From: Seriola aureovittata
Taxonomy: Eukaryota; Chordata; Actinopteri; Carangiformes; Carangidae
NCBI RefSeq assembly: GCF_021018895.1
Contig: NC_079384.1
Span: 4,760,140 to 4,824,139, forward strand
Direction: 5' to 3'
DNA: 64,000 nt
Translations under genes and position numbers: made by a program
The notes under the pieces: model-generated
Databases searched by the model: none
Told to the model about the DNA's origin: nothing
The model's input: only the letters and a program-made list of their open reading frames with translations
Shown: piece after piece, positions 49,337-61,844 of the stretch
Position numbering within the stretch: the first letter of the stretch is position 1
Layout: every line of letters begins with the position of its first letter

Positions 49337-49559
49337 TCAAATGTCGCTAGTCCTTGCACCCAGGGCCAGATCTCCCAGTGTGGAAAAGAAATCCTCCATC
49401 TCCTTCTCCAGGAGCCGGTTGCGGTTCTCCGCATCCTCCCTTGCTCGGTCAGAGTTTCGTAGTTTGATCTCCAGCATGCGTTGCTTCTTCTTCTCCTGCT
49501 CCATCTCTTGTTCCAAACGCTCCATCTGTGCACACAGAGCAGCACTGGACTCTTCCAGT
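49337..49559 (-). CDS. arhgap22: arhgap22 last exon, coiled coil
   Basis: Encodes [40 protein letters not shown] and [21 protein letters not shown], stop TGA at 49,339-49,337. Heptad-like leucines indicate a coiled coil, as in human ARHGAP22. Confidence 0.95.
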
Positions 49560-51994
49560 CTGAGGAGATGCAGCACAACACAGAGAGAAAGGAAAGGTCA
49601 TTGAAATTCACCTTTACTCTTTGTACAGTACTTTCTACCTTAAAACATTAGATACTACAACTGCTCACAGAGAAAAGCACAACAAAGGTTCCCAGATTAA
49701 ATGTACTGCAGTTACATGGTGCTGCTCTTAGACCACCACAAACAAGCCCCATGTTTTACATCTCATTTACTTTTTAAAGACCCTCTTTTTTGGTTCGTCC
49801 AAAAGCTCACTAGATTTCTCGCTAGGTGCTTTTTAGGAAAGAAGTCAAGACATATGCACCAAGTTGGCAGCAATGGGGAAACTCCAACTCAGTCATGTGG
49901 CATTCGGCTCAACAATGGTACAACTATGATCACTCAGTCAGTCAGTCAGTCAGTCAGTCATGGACATTTGGGATTGTAGCCCTGTTGTTCGGGTCCAGCC
50001 AGCCGAGCGTGTGGAGCAATGTGAGCATTTACCAGGCAGAGAGGGTCTAATAAAAAGATGCTACTGAGTTGCATTATGGGAAATGTAGGATCTAGTCTAT
50101 AGGTGAATTTTACCAATACAACAAAGAAGGTGGTATAAAGCGGTTTTGTGAGCATTTTTTTTTTAAATTTGACCCTTTCATTTATAGTACTAGGAGATCC
50201 TAGTACACAGACTTACTTTTGTATCCTTGTCTCGTAGACAGTCTTCTGTTTCCTCAGCTCATCCTTCAGTCCTTCCACCAGACTGCTGAGTGTTAAATTT
50301 ATTCCGTCCCCATCCTCAGACATGATAATAGACGGCACACCAGCTGCCACGGCCATGTTTCCATTCTCACTGCAGGCTGCACTGCTGCTGCACAGCTCCA
50401 TGGCCTCGCAGCTGTCCTGCTCAGAGCTCGGGTCCGTCATCATCCCTCCATCCCTTCCTCTGTCAAGCTCCCTCTGGCTCTCCATCCACTCGCCCTTTTC
50501 CCCACTTTCACTCCCTGCTCCACAGTTCTGGTTCGCCGAAGGCTCACTTCCAGAGTCGGGGACGGAGATCTCGCAGGAGGAGGTGGACCACGGTGTGCTG
50601 GACACGCTCGGTACACTCCCCATGCTGGAGGAGGAGGTGACGTTGTCGTACGTGGACAGTCTCTGTGAGGAGCCAGTGGAGTCGCGGTCACGGGCAGACC
50701 GCTCGCCTGAAGAAGTGCGTCGGTGTCCCCTCAAAGAGGACAAACCATTCATGAGCCAGTTACCTCCCCCGCCACTTCCACCTCCACCTCCTCCCCCACC
50801 AGAAGATACACTAGTTGTATCTGCCACAGAGCTGCCGCCGCCTCCGCTTTGCTTTCCTTGTGTCTGTGAACGTGGCGCTGAGGAGCTTTTGAATGAGTAC
50901 TTCCAGGAAGGCATGGTCTTGGCTTGTTTACTTGGGCTGACCACTGTGTCTCCCTTCCCTGATGAAGACCCCAGTTTTGGTAGAGGGTTCGGGGTCTGGG
51001 TCGGGGTGACGGCTGCACACAGTTTGGCATCCAGAGAAGAGGCACTGCTGTGCAGCTCTTGGTCGGGGTTAGAGACTGGGCAGCTCTGAAGGTCCTCCTC
51101 AGAGATCCAGGCTCCCAGGCTACGATGTTGGAGCTGATGTCCCTGGACAGGGAGTTCTGTTTGCGGTATGGTGGGTCCCTCCTGGTCCCTCCCTGAGTAC
51201 AAACGGTTGTGTTCCCTAATGAGCACTGTCATCAGGTGCTGGACCAGAGAGGTGCCTGGATGACATGGACCACATTCATACAGAAAACTATTAATTTACA
51301 AAGATTTTTATTTTTATTTTTTTCAAGTTTTTATGCTACATTTGATGATGATGATTCATTTCTATCTAGTTTGTGTTGACTTTTTCCCAAGTCACTGAAC
51401 ATTGTCCATACCTTCCATGATAGTGACTGGGTCCTCCATCTTGGGTCGAAGGATATTTGGTCCAAATACTGTGGCGAGGTTCTGGACGCTCATCTTGTTC
51501 TCATTACAGTGGGACTGGACCTCATCAAGGAATCTAAAGAGAGATACAGAGTTAAATACCAGAGCCAAGTTGCAGGAAACATAGTCACAATCTCCCCTTC
51601 CTGAGTTGTTTGTGCCAAAATTGAAGAAAGTCCTTTAAGGTGTTACTGAGATATATCGCGTTCACGAGAATGGGACAGACAACCCGAAAACATGGTGCCT
51701 CCGGCCCCGGCTGTCGCTGGCAGGGAGGCATAAAAAATTATACATGTGTGAATATGTCAGTGGCCCTGTTCTTATCCCTTTTATGCCTGGGTGTGTATTT
51801 CAGATATCACACATTTAACTGAAATGAGAATATCAAAAGACAAAAAAGGCTGTGGACTTACTTGCATATGTACTTGAGGAGATTGTAGTTAGGTAGAGGT
51901 AGAGTGCTAACTTGATTTCCAAGCTCCTGGACCCCCTGATAAAAGGCAGATTGTGTCAGTTTTAGACACACAATAATACACACACACACACACA

Positions 51995-52035
<41 letters not shown>

Positions 52036-55000
52036 CTCTCTCTGAGAGGTGGGATACTGCACATACCTCCTCCTCATCTTTGGCCAAAATCTGTGCACAG
52101 GTTAGAAAGTCTTCATATTTGGAGAAGGGAATGACTGGTTCAGGCAGCTCTCGCAGGTACAACTTCAGTAAGGACGCCACTGTGTGGACGTCTGTGTTAC
52201 TGCAAGGGAGCACAGAAAAACGCTGTTTACTGCATGCTCTTTCATTTAACTCTCAAAAAGCTGTTGTACCCTTGTAACACTCCCCCATGTCTACCTGTCA
52301 AACAGGGGCTTGTCACCGCAGTCGAAGGCCTCCTGCAGTTCTTTGACAAGATTGGCCTGTCCTGGCATCCTAAAGAGACCCTCCTCGTCCAGACCCCTCT
52401 CCCTGATGAAGTCCACACACTGCTCCACCAGCAGGGGTGCCAGCCGGGGGCCAAACTTCTTCTCATACTGCACCGTGTCCTCAAGACGCTGGCCAAATAT
52501 CCCTGGTGAGAGATGGAGGAAACAAAAAATATCTTTGCATTTAATGGGGTGTATTGTAACATTTCACTCCTTGTATTTGAGACATTTTCTGTTTGTGTTG
52601 CAGAGATAACACCTTCACCCTTTAATAGCAGACACATGTAAACAGTTTTTATTACATTTTGAACGCACTGGCTCCAAGACAACCATCCCTGGTCTCCCCT
52701 ATATTTTATACTCTTATTTTTACAACAGGCCTTTAACAATGAAGCTGACACAAAAATATTGTCGCTCTCATTCCTAAGAGAATCTTGAATCTGTGTGTCT
52801 CAAAGTCAAAGCAGTCTCAGTTGTGGCCCAGTGTCTCACATAAAGCTCCTCCAATCACAGCATGAATGAAACTGTCCTGTCCTTTGCAGGCAGATACGAC
52901 CTTTGTGTAGAATTTGAAGTGGTTGAGGAGAATGTCAAAGCCTGATTACCTGTGACTGTGAACTGAACCTCAGTGTTATTCCTCATTAAAGATCCTCAAA
53001 AGACTCTTATTTTGAATTGGCCATAACAGAAGAAGAAATGGGTAAACACTACACACTAATTAAGCCATTTAAAACATATTAGACAACATAAGGTTAAGCC
53101 TGGTTAATTGGCCAATTAATCACAGTTGTTTGTTACCCGGTGACTGGCTGCAGCAGTCGCAGCTGGCAGACAGCTCACAATAATCGTGGTAATTCACAGA
53201 GCAAGAGCTGCAGAGCAGAAGAGAGCGTTTCTCATAAATCCCAAATCCACATTTCACCAAGTTCATCCATTCTGGCTCAGGCATTTGACTTCCTCTGGTA
53301 GATTAACCCTGCATTTACAAAGTCCCGCGGCAAAGAGACCAACTCCTCCGTCCTCTTACTCGACCGTGGCTGAAGCAAGCGGCAGCTGACAGAGCAGAGC
53401 AATGTGACTGGCAGACGAGGGTCAGTGTGCTGTGACCACAGTGCTGCCGTTAACGACAGGTCTATATGTTGGCGACAGATCTATTCTGGACCGAGAGCTG
53501 AGAGACGGACACCCCCCTACCCTGAGAATCTGAGAGGGCAGACAGAAATATGACCGAGCCGAGTGACTGATAACAGAGTACTACTACACTTTATAGATGA
53601 ATGTTACTGATTGTGATGTTTCTGTCTCACTGTGAAATCATTTTTTTCAAATGTATTGCATCTGTTAAACAGGTGTAGGTAGGATTTAGGGACCCTTACC
53701 TTCGCCCCCCCGCCTCCCATCATCTGTGCCACAGCTGGGCCAGAATTAATCATATTCGTAGTTTTCTACATTTTAAACTTTAAGCAGCGGAAACAAGCAG
53801 AACACAACACAGACAGGACATGATATAAGAGCTGCCTATTTATCTGCCTGGTGAATGTAAATCCAATATTCTTTTAACCCGGTAATGTGAAACTGGGGAA
53901 TTATGTGAAATAATACTTTAGCCTGCAGGTGTTTACAAATGTAAAGACGCATGAATGAACACATTTTGGTCACTAGAGGCCAAAAGAGGAGACGCACTGC
54001 GTTAACCTGGTTCCTGTTTCTGCCTCTTATTATATTCATGGCAATGAGCCAAGTCGTCTTCGTCTTCTAACCATTTGAATAAAAAAATATTCAGTCCACT
54101 GCATGATAAGAAATAGTTTTAACTTGTTTGTAAAAAAAAATAAATAAATACAGACAAACTGAATTTTGATTTTAATATACAAATGTTGAGCATGGAGATA
54201 TGTCATTTTTGTTTGTATAAGAAAAAAAGAGTTGCAACTTGGGAAACAGGTTAAAAATCTTTCTTTAAATTATTATTATGCACTGGACAGAATATTTTTT
54301 TCATCCAGATGATCACAGCGGTCTGTGGGGATTGTGGAAATACCTCCAGGATATAGATAAGTGTTAAACAACCTTCTAGGTTTTCAAGGAACTCTGGGTA
54401 TTTTTCGGAAATGGCAAATGTGCAGCTCTGTGAAATCCAACAGTAATACATGACGGGCACAAGCCACAGTTAGTTTATTAGGATTGTTATGCAGCTACAG
54501 AGCTGGATGATGATTCTTGTCATTTAATTCAGCAAAAAATCTTTCACCTTTCACTTTAGGGACTGGATCTCACCTTGGAGTCCAGTTAGTCTGTCCATTA
54601 GTTGACCAACAGACATTTTTTATAACTACTAATTTCAATAAAAAATACATGACATTTTTCTTAATTGTGAAAATGTGATTTGACTAATGATGAATTTGAT
54701 TCATCATTAGTCGTAGCTCTAGTAGCTGGCTGTTGCCGTGCCAGCAGAGCTTAAACCCGGCTGACTAAAAAATGAAGTTTAAAATGAGACCAGTGACATC
54801 ATACACTATATCATCGGTGTGTTATTCTACATTTATACCCCTATTAATATACTGCTCCTTTGTAACCCAACACCATGCTGTTCAGCTGCTCCTTGTGTCC
54901 CACTTCACACCCAGACAGGCCAGGTTATATTTCTGGCCCCCTGTCAAGTACACTCGTTAGACATCCAGACTGGAGCAGACAGGGTGAGAATTAACCACAG

Positions 55001-58000
55001 GCTCAGCGCTCCTTGGAGACGGAAAAGAGACTTTGTAGGAAAAAAAAAAAACCTCTTCTTGACTGGATCACAGTGCAAAGGCTAGACTGCATTCAGTACA
55101 TATACTGTGCTGCTCCTTTATCAAGCTCACCTCAACAGATGCCACCACAGACAGAAACCTAAGAGAAGCACCTGCTCCTCTATTTTTGAATTTAAACCAT
55201 CACTACACTGGAATAGAAAGAAAACTCTGACCACATTGCTCCAATCAGGTACAGTGGTTTGACACCAGGAATAGAGACATCAGGGTGAGAATAAACTGCA
55301 GGCTAAATAAATGAAACACAGTACGGGGGGCTAAGGGGATACTCTGCACGACCGGGCTCGTGTTTGTAACTTATACAGTATAATGAAGATACACCAGGGA
55401 GATCTTTTCTTATATCAGCAGCAATATCTTGTTGCAGGAACTGCTGCAAAGAAATGCAAATACTTCCTGGCTAGGGCTCGGAAGGAACTGCCTCAGTCCA
55501 AGTTAAAGAGATGTTTAAATGGTTACTGATGAGGAAAACTGAGTAATATATCATCAGAAACTGCTGGTTATCCTTTTCAACCTCACTGAGGAAAAACTCT
55601 GGCCTTTACTTTTGTTGGTTTTATTCTGCCTTTTACTATATGTTCCACCATGTCATTCATTCTCATGAGGTCAAGCGTGTTCAAGGATGAGAATCTGTGA
55701 TCATATTTCTCATGTTTCAGGTCAAAGGTTTGGGTTTACCTCCTCCAAACGGCGCCCAGATGACCCGCCGTATGGCCTTGACCCAGTCATCCATGTCTGT
55801 CTGGGAGTTTGCCATGAGCAGGAAGGATTCATGGCTGATTGGTGCCCGGTCCTTGTCTCCTGTTCCACCTACAGGGACAAACAAGGGGAGAAAATGAGAT
55901 TGAAAAAAGTAAAGGTAAGTAGAGTCCTAATTTTTTTTTTTACTACAGCCTATAAGCATCAATCTATGTTATATACCTGTATTAATTATGTTTCAGGGAC
56001 CTTATTGGATAAGCAGGATTGCAGGTTGCCACTGTGGCAGCTAGTTTGTGTTTGCACTTTCTGTGTGTGATAGAGAAGCGTTGGATTTAAAGTACCAGTT
56101 CTTCAAAATGTTAAAGTTTGTCCAAACTTTTGTCTGGCACAGAGAAAAATCAATACATGAATAGGTGAATGTGGCTTGACATGTAAAGCGCTTTGAGTGG
56201 TTGATAAGATTAGAAAACCACCAATTAATTCACATATAGATGCCTGAATTTCACCAGACAATGAATTTAAATGGAAAAAAAAAATGGTTTTAATGAATGT
56301 ATAATTAATGTTTTGAGACAGAAGAAGAAAGAAAAAAAATAAATTAATCTAATGCCCACCCAGCTGGATTGGTCTGAGATTGACACCAGGTTAAATCCTA
56401 TGTGCTATAGGGGCTTCTCACCACTAGATGGCACATTTGCTGCACGTTAAATGCTCTAGATTTGTACTCTAACCCTCCTGTCCTGTAATCTGTAATTACG
56501 GCACCAGTAAATGCAGTTCACATTTTCCTGTAAGGCATTTAGCTGACACTAAGAATATGTTGTGCCTGATGTATATATATTTTTTTGACTCATAAACATT
56601 AGCAAAGCTCACAGCTGCCCGCCAACACATGACACAAAACATTTCAGAGTGATGTTGGAAAATTAGACATCTTTTTCTTTTAAAACAAAAAGGTGTGACA
56701 CATGATCAGCTGCTACACAGAAACCACAACAGACACTAAATACACTTTATAATCCCACACCACTGTGTATACCGTACACTGTGTTCCTCTGTTATACATT
56801 TAAATAATCTGGAGGGAATGAACTGCGTTTTCTGGCCCATCCATTAGTGTTGGATGGTGTTGTTGCCACAGTCACAGTCAGTGTTGTCACAGTCATTTAG
56901 CTCTGAGAAGGGAATCCAAATATAAACAGTGGTGCCATAAAGTTAAGTGCCATTGTCACCCAGCTTTGCAAACTCACACTGTCATGATGAACAACACACT
57001 GCAACCTCTCCTCACATGTGCTCCACTGTCTTGAAATACTGAACCGAGGATTTATAATTATTTGATATTTTGGCCTCGTTAATTCATATGTAGAATAGAG
57101 AATAGAGTCCTTTAATTCATCCCCAGGAAAAGAGGCATTTAAATGTGTGAATAACAAAAACAGAGGAGACTCAGACATCAAGGAGCCTGAGCACATCCAA
57201 TACTTCCTCTTCAGTGAATCATGACCTGATAAGACACACGCACGCAGAGCCATTTAAAATCAATCTCAACATAGCTGACAGACACCAAAATCATTGGAAC
57301 ATCCAAGCCTGGATGGATGAGCATTACAAAGGTCCCTTTTGGAGCCAATTAAGATAACGGTGTCTGCAGGGTTTACAGACACAAACATTAAACTGAGTTG
57401 TCCTCTCAAAGTCCCAGTGATGAATTTGATTTTAGCTCCTCCTCACGCCGATGAGACGGAGGTTGACATTTGAGTCTGCGAGGAGGTGGAAGTGTTTACA
57501 GCATGGCTGCATAAAGCTGCTGCCTTTTGAGTGTCTGTTTATTGAAGATATATTCTTGATAATTATAGCTGCAGTTCTTAAATGTCAGACGGCTCATAGA
57601 CACTGTTGAATGGGAGATTAGGAGTGGAAAGGGAGGGAGGAGGGGACAGGTAGTTTTTAAAAGTGCAGAGGAAGAGCCATTTTCTTACTGATGTTTGAAC
57701 TTATTAAATTGTCAGTATGGGATGGGATATTTGGAGTCGACATGAGAGAGCAGTTAGGTGAGGTCTTACTAGGGCAGTCTGGGTAATTTTCACATAAAAC
57801 CTTAACTGTCTCCATGGAGCTGATTTGAGCACTAACGAACTACATTTCAATCACATTTTAATTTTAGTCATTGCTGTCAACTTTATTTCAACAAGTATGA
57901 AATATGTTAGTTAGCATTCAAAACCATGACGCGTTGCTATCATGCCTATACTAATGAATAGCATTAAATATAGTTTATTACAAATATTAGGCTATCATTG

Positions 58001-59882
58001 AAAAAGTAATTACGTTACTCAATTGTTTATGCCACACAGAAAGACATTTGTTACCTTTGTTTCGTTAGCAGCAAGCCTACATGTTGGAGCTATTTACTAA
58101 CCATCAACAGCTAGCTAAACGTTAGCCCTGTCGACTACATGACGCACTGTCAAAGTCCCGTCCTCAAAAGCGACACTGTTCGTATCCGTCCAACTCTGAA
58201 CAAAACCAGGTGATTCCTGAACGTAGCTTTACCCATGGCTAACATTAGCAAGTTGGCTAACAACACGCAACATGTACAGAGGGACCAGGAGGCTAATTTC
58301 TCATTACCTCAATCGCCTGTGCCAAGCTAACACGTCATGGACCATCAACCCTCCCTAAAAACAGAATACCATAATATCAGATCAGACATCGACCCACCCC
58401 TCCCTCTCAAAACACATCAAAGTAACAGGGTGTTACCAGAATAAGTCGCCGTACTTACTAAATTTCAAATCATAATGAACAGGTCTATTCAAGCACTACT
58501 GACCTAGCAAACAGCCGTGCAGTTATTCTACACTATTGAGTGTGTTGGTGTGTCTTGTCCCTCAGGCTTCGTCCTGTATTAATAATGTGACTGATGATTG
58601 GGCTCTGTGAATTGGTTGGGGATTAACTTTATACGACCTCTGCGCAGCTTGTTATTGGTATATATGAGAGAATGAGACTGAGACAGATATAGAGATACAG
58701 GGAAAGTTAATGAACAAGACAGAGAGACATATCAACAGGGAGAGAGAGAGAGACAACTGAGGTGCAGCCAGTAGCACTGATGATACTCAATATGCAGTCA
58801 CGTATAACTTCATGTTCAGTCTCATGTTTTCATGACGCATGATCTGCAAATGCACACCATCTTATCTTATATATCAGTTTACAGGAATCACTTATGTTGA
58901 GTAGGTAGTATGACGAGCTGTTGGTATAGCATTGACCAGATTGGATTAGCTTTGCAGGACAGTGGTGGTAATATGATTTTTGTATTAAAAGCTGTGGATG
59001 GAACAATAAAAAAGGAGGGGAGGCAAAAGTATGAAATCATAAAAAATACCTGATAAACTTGAAAAATACACATTAACCAGACCAGTGATGCTTGTGGATA
59101 TCCTCCTAGTGAAAACAGCCACGGACCCAATACTTCCTGACCTTGCTGTCACTAAGATCTAACCTCACGTTTTTCATCCAGCATGCACTGCTGTGGACAA
59201 AACAAGCTCCCACCACAATATTTCTACTGTTAGTGTGACACACAGCACAGTAGACACTGAACCACAGTTATATTGTACCAGTAGCTGTGTGTATAAGTGA
59301 CCTGTCAATCATGCAAATAACTGCCAAGTAAAGTAGCTGTTGACTGTTTAAAAAGGATATTGTGAACAGATGACATTAATTTGATATAAGACTCAAGCAA
59401 AAAGGGGAAGGAGAAATAGAAGAGTAAACCAGAACATAATAAAGTTGCTAGATAGGGATCAACCAAATATTTGCACATTCAAACATTTTGCAGAAGTAGA
59501 TAGGTTTCTGGTAAAACTCATTTTGCAGCAAAACTTTGCACAAAAATTCACTCTGCAGTCTGTTTCTATCTGCACTAATCCACATAACATCTGAAAATAC
59601 ATCTTTTAAGAGTACATTTTATTCAAATGTGTAATAATCTCAATATATGATGTATTTTGCATATAAGCAACAGGAGTCGGTACCTTAATACTATGCAAAA
59701 AAAAAAAAAAGAAGCCATAAATAAGAGTTTGTTCTAAGCTGTAGATCCCATCAGTCTCAAAGCTACTCAGGCGCTCCACTTCAGTCTCTGCTACTCTTGT
59801 AAAAAATCTCCAGCATCTGTTTCCCGTTACCTTGGAGATGTTGTTTCTTCAGTCTGTCCGGCTTGCAGCAGACCGGCCCCAT
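49337..59882 (-). CDS. arhgap22: Rho GTPase-activating protein 22 (arhgap22), spliced, partial
   Basis: GAP for Rac-type GTPases; ARHGAP22/24/25 family. Minus-strand exons join in phase. The end of a PH domain ([20 protein letters not shown]), the RhoGAP domain ([20 protein letters not shown] with the catalytic arginine in [44 protein letters not shown]), a Ser/Gly-rich tail with [15 protein letters not shown] and RLSTYDNV, then a C-terminal coiled coil ending [21 protein letters not shown]. The tail motifs favour ARHGAP22 over 24 and 25, and linkage to mapk8 agrees. The first half of the PH domain is not in the window. With the candidate first exon at 59,831-59,882 the reading frame would total 659 residues. 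Confidence 0.92.
49560..50216. other. last arhgap22 intron
   Basis: No exon; a CAGT tract and TTATGGGAAATGTAGG at 50,073-50,088. Confidence 0.65.
49933..49960. repeat. (CAGT)n tetranucleotide tract
   Basis: About seven CAGT units in the last arhgap22 intron. Confidence 0.9.
50217..51255 (-). CDS. arhgap22: arhgap22 large exon, low-complexity tail
   Basis: 1,039 bp encoding [20 protein letters not shown], a Ser-rich tail with a long Gly run, [29 protein letters not shown] and [20 protein letters not shown]. Acceptor CATCCAG, donor GTAAGT. The tail is probably disordered and phospho-regulated (inference). Confidence 0.95.
51412..51533 (-). CDS. arhgap22: arhgap22 exon, RhoGAP end
   Basis: Encodes [20 protein letters not shown] and [20 protein letters not shown], including the conserved NLATVFGPN. 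Acceptor CTTTAG, donor GTATGG. Confidence 0.97.
51862..51935 (-). CDS. arhgap22: arhgap22 exon, RhoGAP
   Basis: Encodes [20 protein letters not shown] and KYIC. Acceptor TTATCAG, donor GTAAGT. Confidence 0.96.
51978..52044. repeat. (CA)n plus (CT)n microsatellite
   Basis: CA tract with one interruption followed by CT units, within about 25 bp of the arhgap22 donor at 52,066. Confidence 0.95.
52067..52199 (-). CDS. arhgap22: arhgap22 exon, RhoGAP core
   Basis: Encodes [18 protein letters not shown] and [20 protein letters not shown]. Acceptor CTTGCAG, donor GTATGT. Confidence 0.97.
52295..52502 (-). CDS. arhgap22: arhgap22 exon, RhoGAP start with arginine finger
   Basis: Encodes [40 protein letters not shown] and [15 protein letters not shown]. 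Arg of GLFR is the catalytic finger. Acceptor TCACCAG, donor GTAGAC. Confidence 0.97.
52503..55739. other. arhgap22 intron after PH exon
   Basis: No exon recognised on either strand; AT-rich with ordinary unique-looking sequence. Confidence 0.6.
55740..55868 (-). CDS. arhgap22: arhgap22 exon, end of PH domain
   Basis: Encodes [20 protein letters not shown], then [20 protein letters not shown], the last strand and helix of the PH domain. Acceptor CCTGTAG, donor GTAAAC. Confidence 0.94.
55869..59830. other. arhgap22 intron, PH start exons not found
   Basis: Searched by eye for the expected GWLKKQ, RWFVLR and FEISP codons on the minus strand; none seen. 58,740-58,756 is a short GA tract. Confidence 0.55.
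59831..59882 (-). CDS. arhgap22: candidate alternative first exon of arhgap22
   Basis: ATG at 59,882-59,880 encodes [17 protein letters not shown] and ends at donor GTAACG in phase 1, which matches the phase needed by the next exon found. MGxxCC at the N-terminus resembles a myristoyl/palmitoyl signal (inference). Splicing from here to 55,868 would skip most of the PH domain. Confidence 0.45.
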
Positions 59883-60212
59883 GTCTGAGTGAGCGGTGCA
59901 GGCTGGAGCTGGGACTGGCTCTGGCCTAAAGCTGCAGCATGAAGAAGCGGCTTCTCCGCCGGCACAAAGCCCGTTTGGAAGCAGATCAGTACGCAGGTAG
60001 CACTGACGGCCAGAACCTGCCAGTGAGGCATGCTCGATGCCAGCGGAAACAAAACCCGTCAAACGAGTCCCACTTCTTGCTCCTCACTCGTTTATTCTGT
60101 CCATTCATTCACTCTTCTCTTCCTGTCTCTTTCTCATTCAACAGTGTGGGCAGCAGGTCCGTTCCCTCAGCTCCCCTGGGGAGAAGCAAATCCCTGAGGA
60201 GGAGTGTAACAA

Positions 60213-60286
60213 GGCTTTCTCTCTCTCTGTCTGTCCCTCTCTCTCTCTCTCTCTCTCTCTCCCTGAGTGTGTGTGTGTGTGTGTGC
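60213..60286. repeat. (TC)n then (TG)n microsatellite
   Basis: A TC run to 60,262 followed by TG at 60,267-60,284. Confidence 0.93.
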
Positions 60287-60332
60287 AGCAACTTGGAGAT
60301 GGGCTGTCCTCCAATCTTTGCCAAACAAACTT

Positions 60333-60335
<3 letters not shown>

Positions 60336-60379
<44 letters not shown>
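60336..60379. repeat. (CA)n microsatellite
   Basis: About 22 CA units. Confidence 0.95.
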
Positions 60380-60381
<2 letters not shown>

Positions 60382-61159
60382 GCCAATCAATCTCTGTGAG
60401 ATACAGGCAGTACAGACTTCGGATTCTTCCTTCAGTCAGATAGGATCTAGGCTCATATAGACCTGCGTGAGCGCAATAATCTGTGACTTTCTGTATTTAA
60501 AAATCTAATTTTCTGCTTTCTATCACAGATTGCTGCAGTATAACCTAAAAGGGATTCAACCTGTAACCAGTTCATGAAGACAGTGGGTTGAGTATCTTAT
60601 TTTTATTTTATCTTATGATGATAACAGCACGTCAAACACTGCCAAAGACCGTACTCTCCGATCGTCATAGCTTTATCTAAATTGATAAACAAGCACAGTC
60701 ATAACTTTTCTAAATATTTACCAATCACAAGCAGAAGCTGTCTGAGGTTGGTTTTTTTGTAAATGGTTGCAACAAGCAGTGACGTTGGGAATAAACTCAA
60801 GAAAAACTAGGTTGTTATAAAAAAAAGCAGCAAAAACCACAACAGCTGAACATACAGTACAAAGAAACACGTGCCACCTAAGAGGTTCATAGGCCTTTGG
60901 TTTAGTTTAACTTCTTCGCTTGCAAATTTAGTGTATACAATGTGCTGTGCAGTCAGTATGTGACATTCATTACATGACATTCTTGAAAGTGTTTGTATTT
61001 ACAGAACTGTATGTTTATTATCCCACTAACTCATATTTAGAATGTGGTTAAAGCATTACTGTCAGTGTTTGTGTATACACTGTAAAAAAAGATCTTAACA
61101 TGTCAGTCAAGTCAAGTAATAGTCTGACAGGTTGGGAAAAAAATTACTACATTGCTGTA

Positions 61160-61844
61160 CGGTCATTTGAAGCTTGAGCTTAGTTTAGCACAAAGACTGG
61201 AAACAACAGCTAGCCTGGCTCTGTCCAAACTAAGTTAGCAAAAAAAACATCTCAATTTTACTCATTATCATGTTACATCTTGTCTGTTTAATCTGTAGCT
61301 TCACAAAAGCAAAATGTGAGCTGCTACTAACTGTTTCCCATCTCTTTCCAGTCTTTATGCTAGGCTAAGCTAACCCTAACCCTGCTGGGTCTAGCTTTGT
61401 ATTTAGCTTACAGAGATGAGAGTGGTGTCTGTCTTCTCATCAAATGCTCAGCAAGAAAGCCATTAAGTGTATTTCCTCTACATTTTTTAATATGTTGTAT
61501 AATTTGTGCACAAACCAAAATGTAATATGCTACTAGCTGTTATCAGTCTTTATGCTAGGCTAAGCTACTTGCTTTCTGGCACTAGCTTTCTATTTAGCTT
61601 AGAGACATGGGTAGTATCCGTCTTTCTATCTAAATTTTACTTTTGAATACGTTATTTGTTTTTATTATTTGTATACAAACCGAAATGTAAGCTGCTGTTA
61701 GATGTTTCCTTCCATTTCCAGTCTTTAAGCTAGGCTATACTAATCTGGCTCTAGTTTCAAATTTAGCATACAGACATGAGGGTGGTGTCAATCTTCTCAT
61801 CGAGCGAATAAGTGTATTTCCCAAAATGTCAAACTATTCCTTAA
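61160..61844. repeat. foldback-family cluster with triplicated unit
   Basis: The unit with CAAAATGTGAGCTGCTACTA, TTTCCAGTCTTTATGCTAGG and TTTAGCTTACAGAGATGAGA occurs three times (near 61,310, 61,510 and 61,676), spaced about 165-200 bp. The right end CAAAATGTCAAACTATTCCTT matches the family terminus. Confidence 0.75.

Noticed and set aside
50322..51089. 255-codon open frame on the plus strand
   Set aside because: Exact antisense of the large arhgap22 exon; the minus frame has clear homology and splice sites.
59939..60460. 173-codon plus-strand frame
   Set aside because: Runs through TC, TG and CA microsatellites with no recognisable protein.
61370..61384. CTAACCCTAACCCTG, telomere-like
   Set aside because: Only two units, arising by drift in the foldback repeat's CTAAGCTAAC block.
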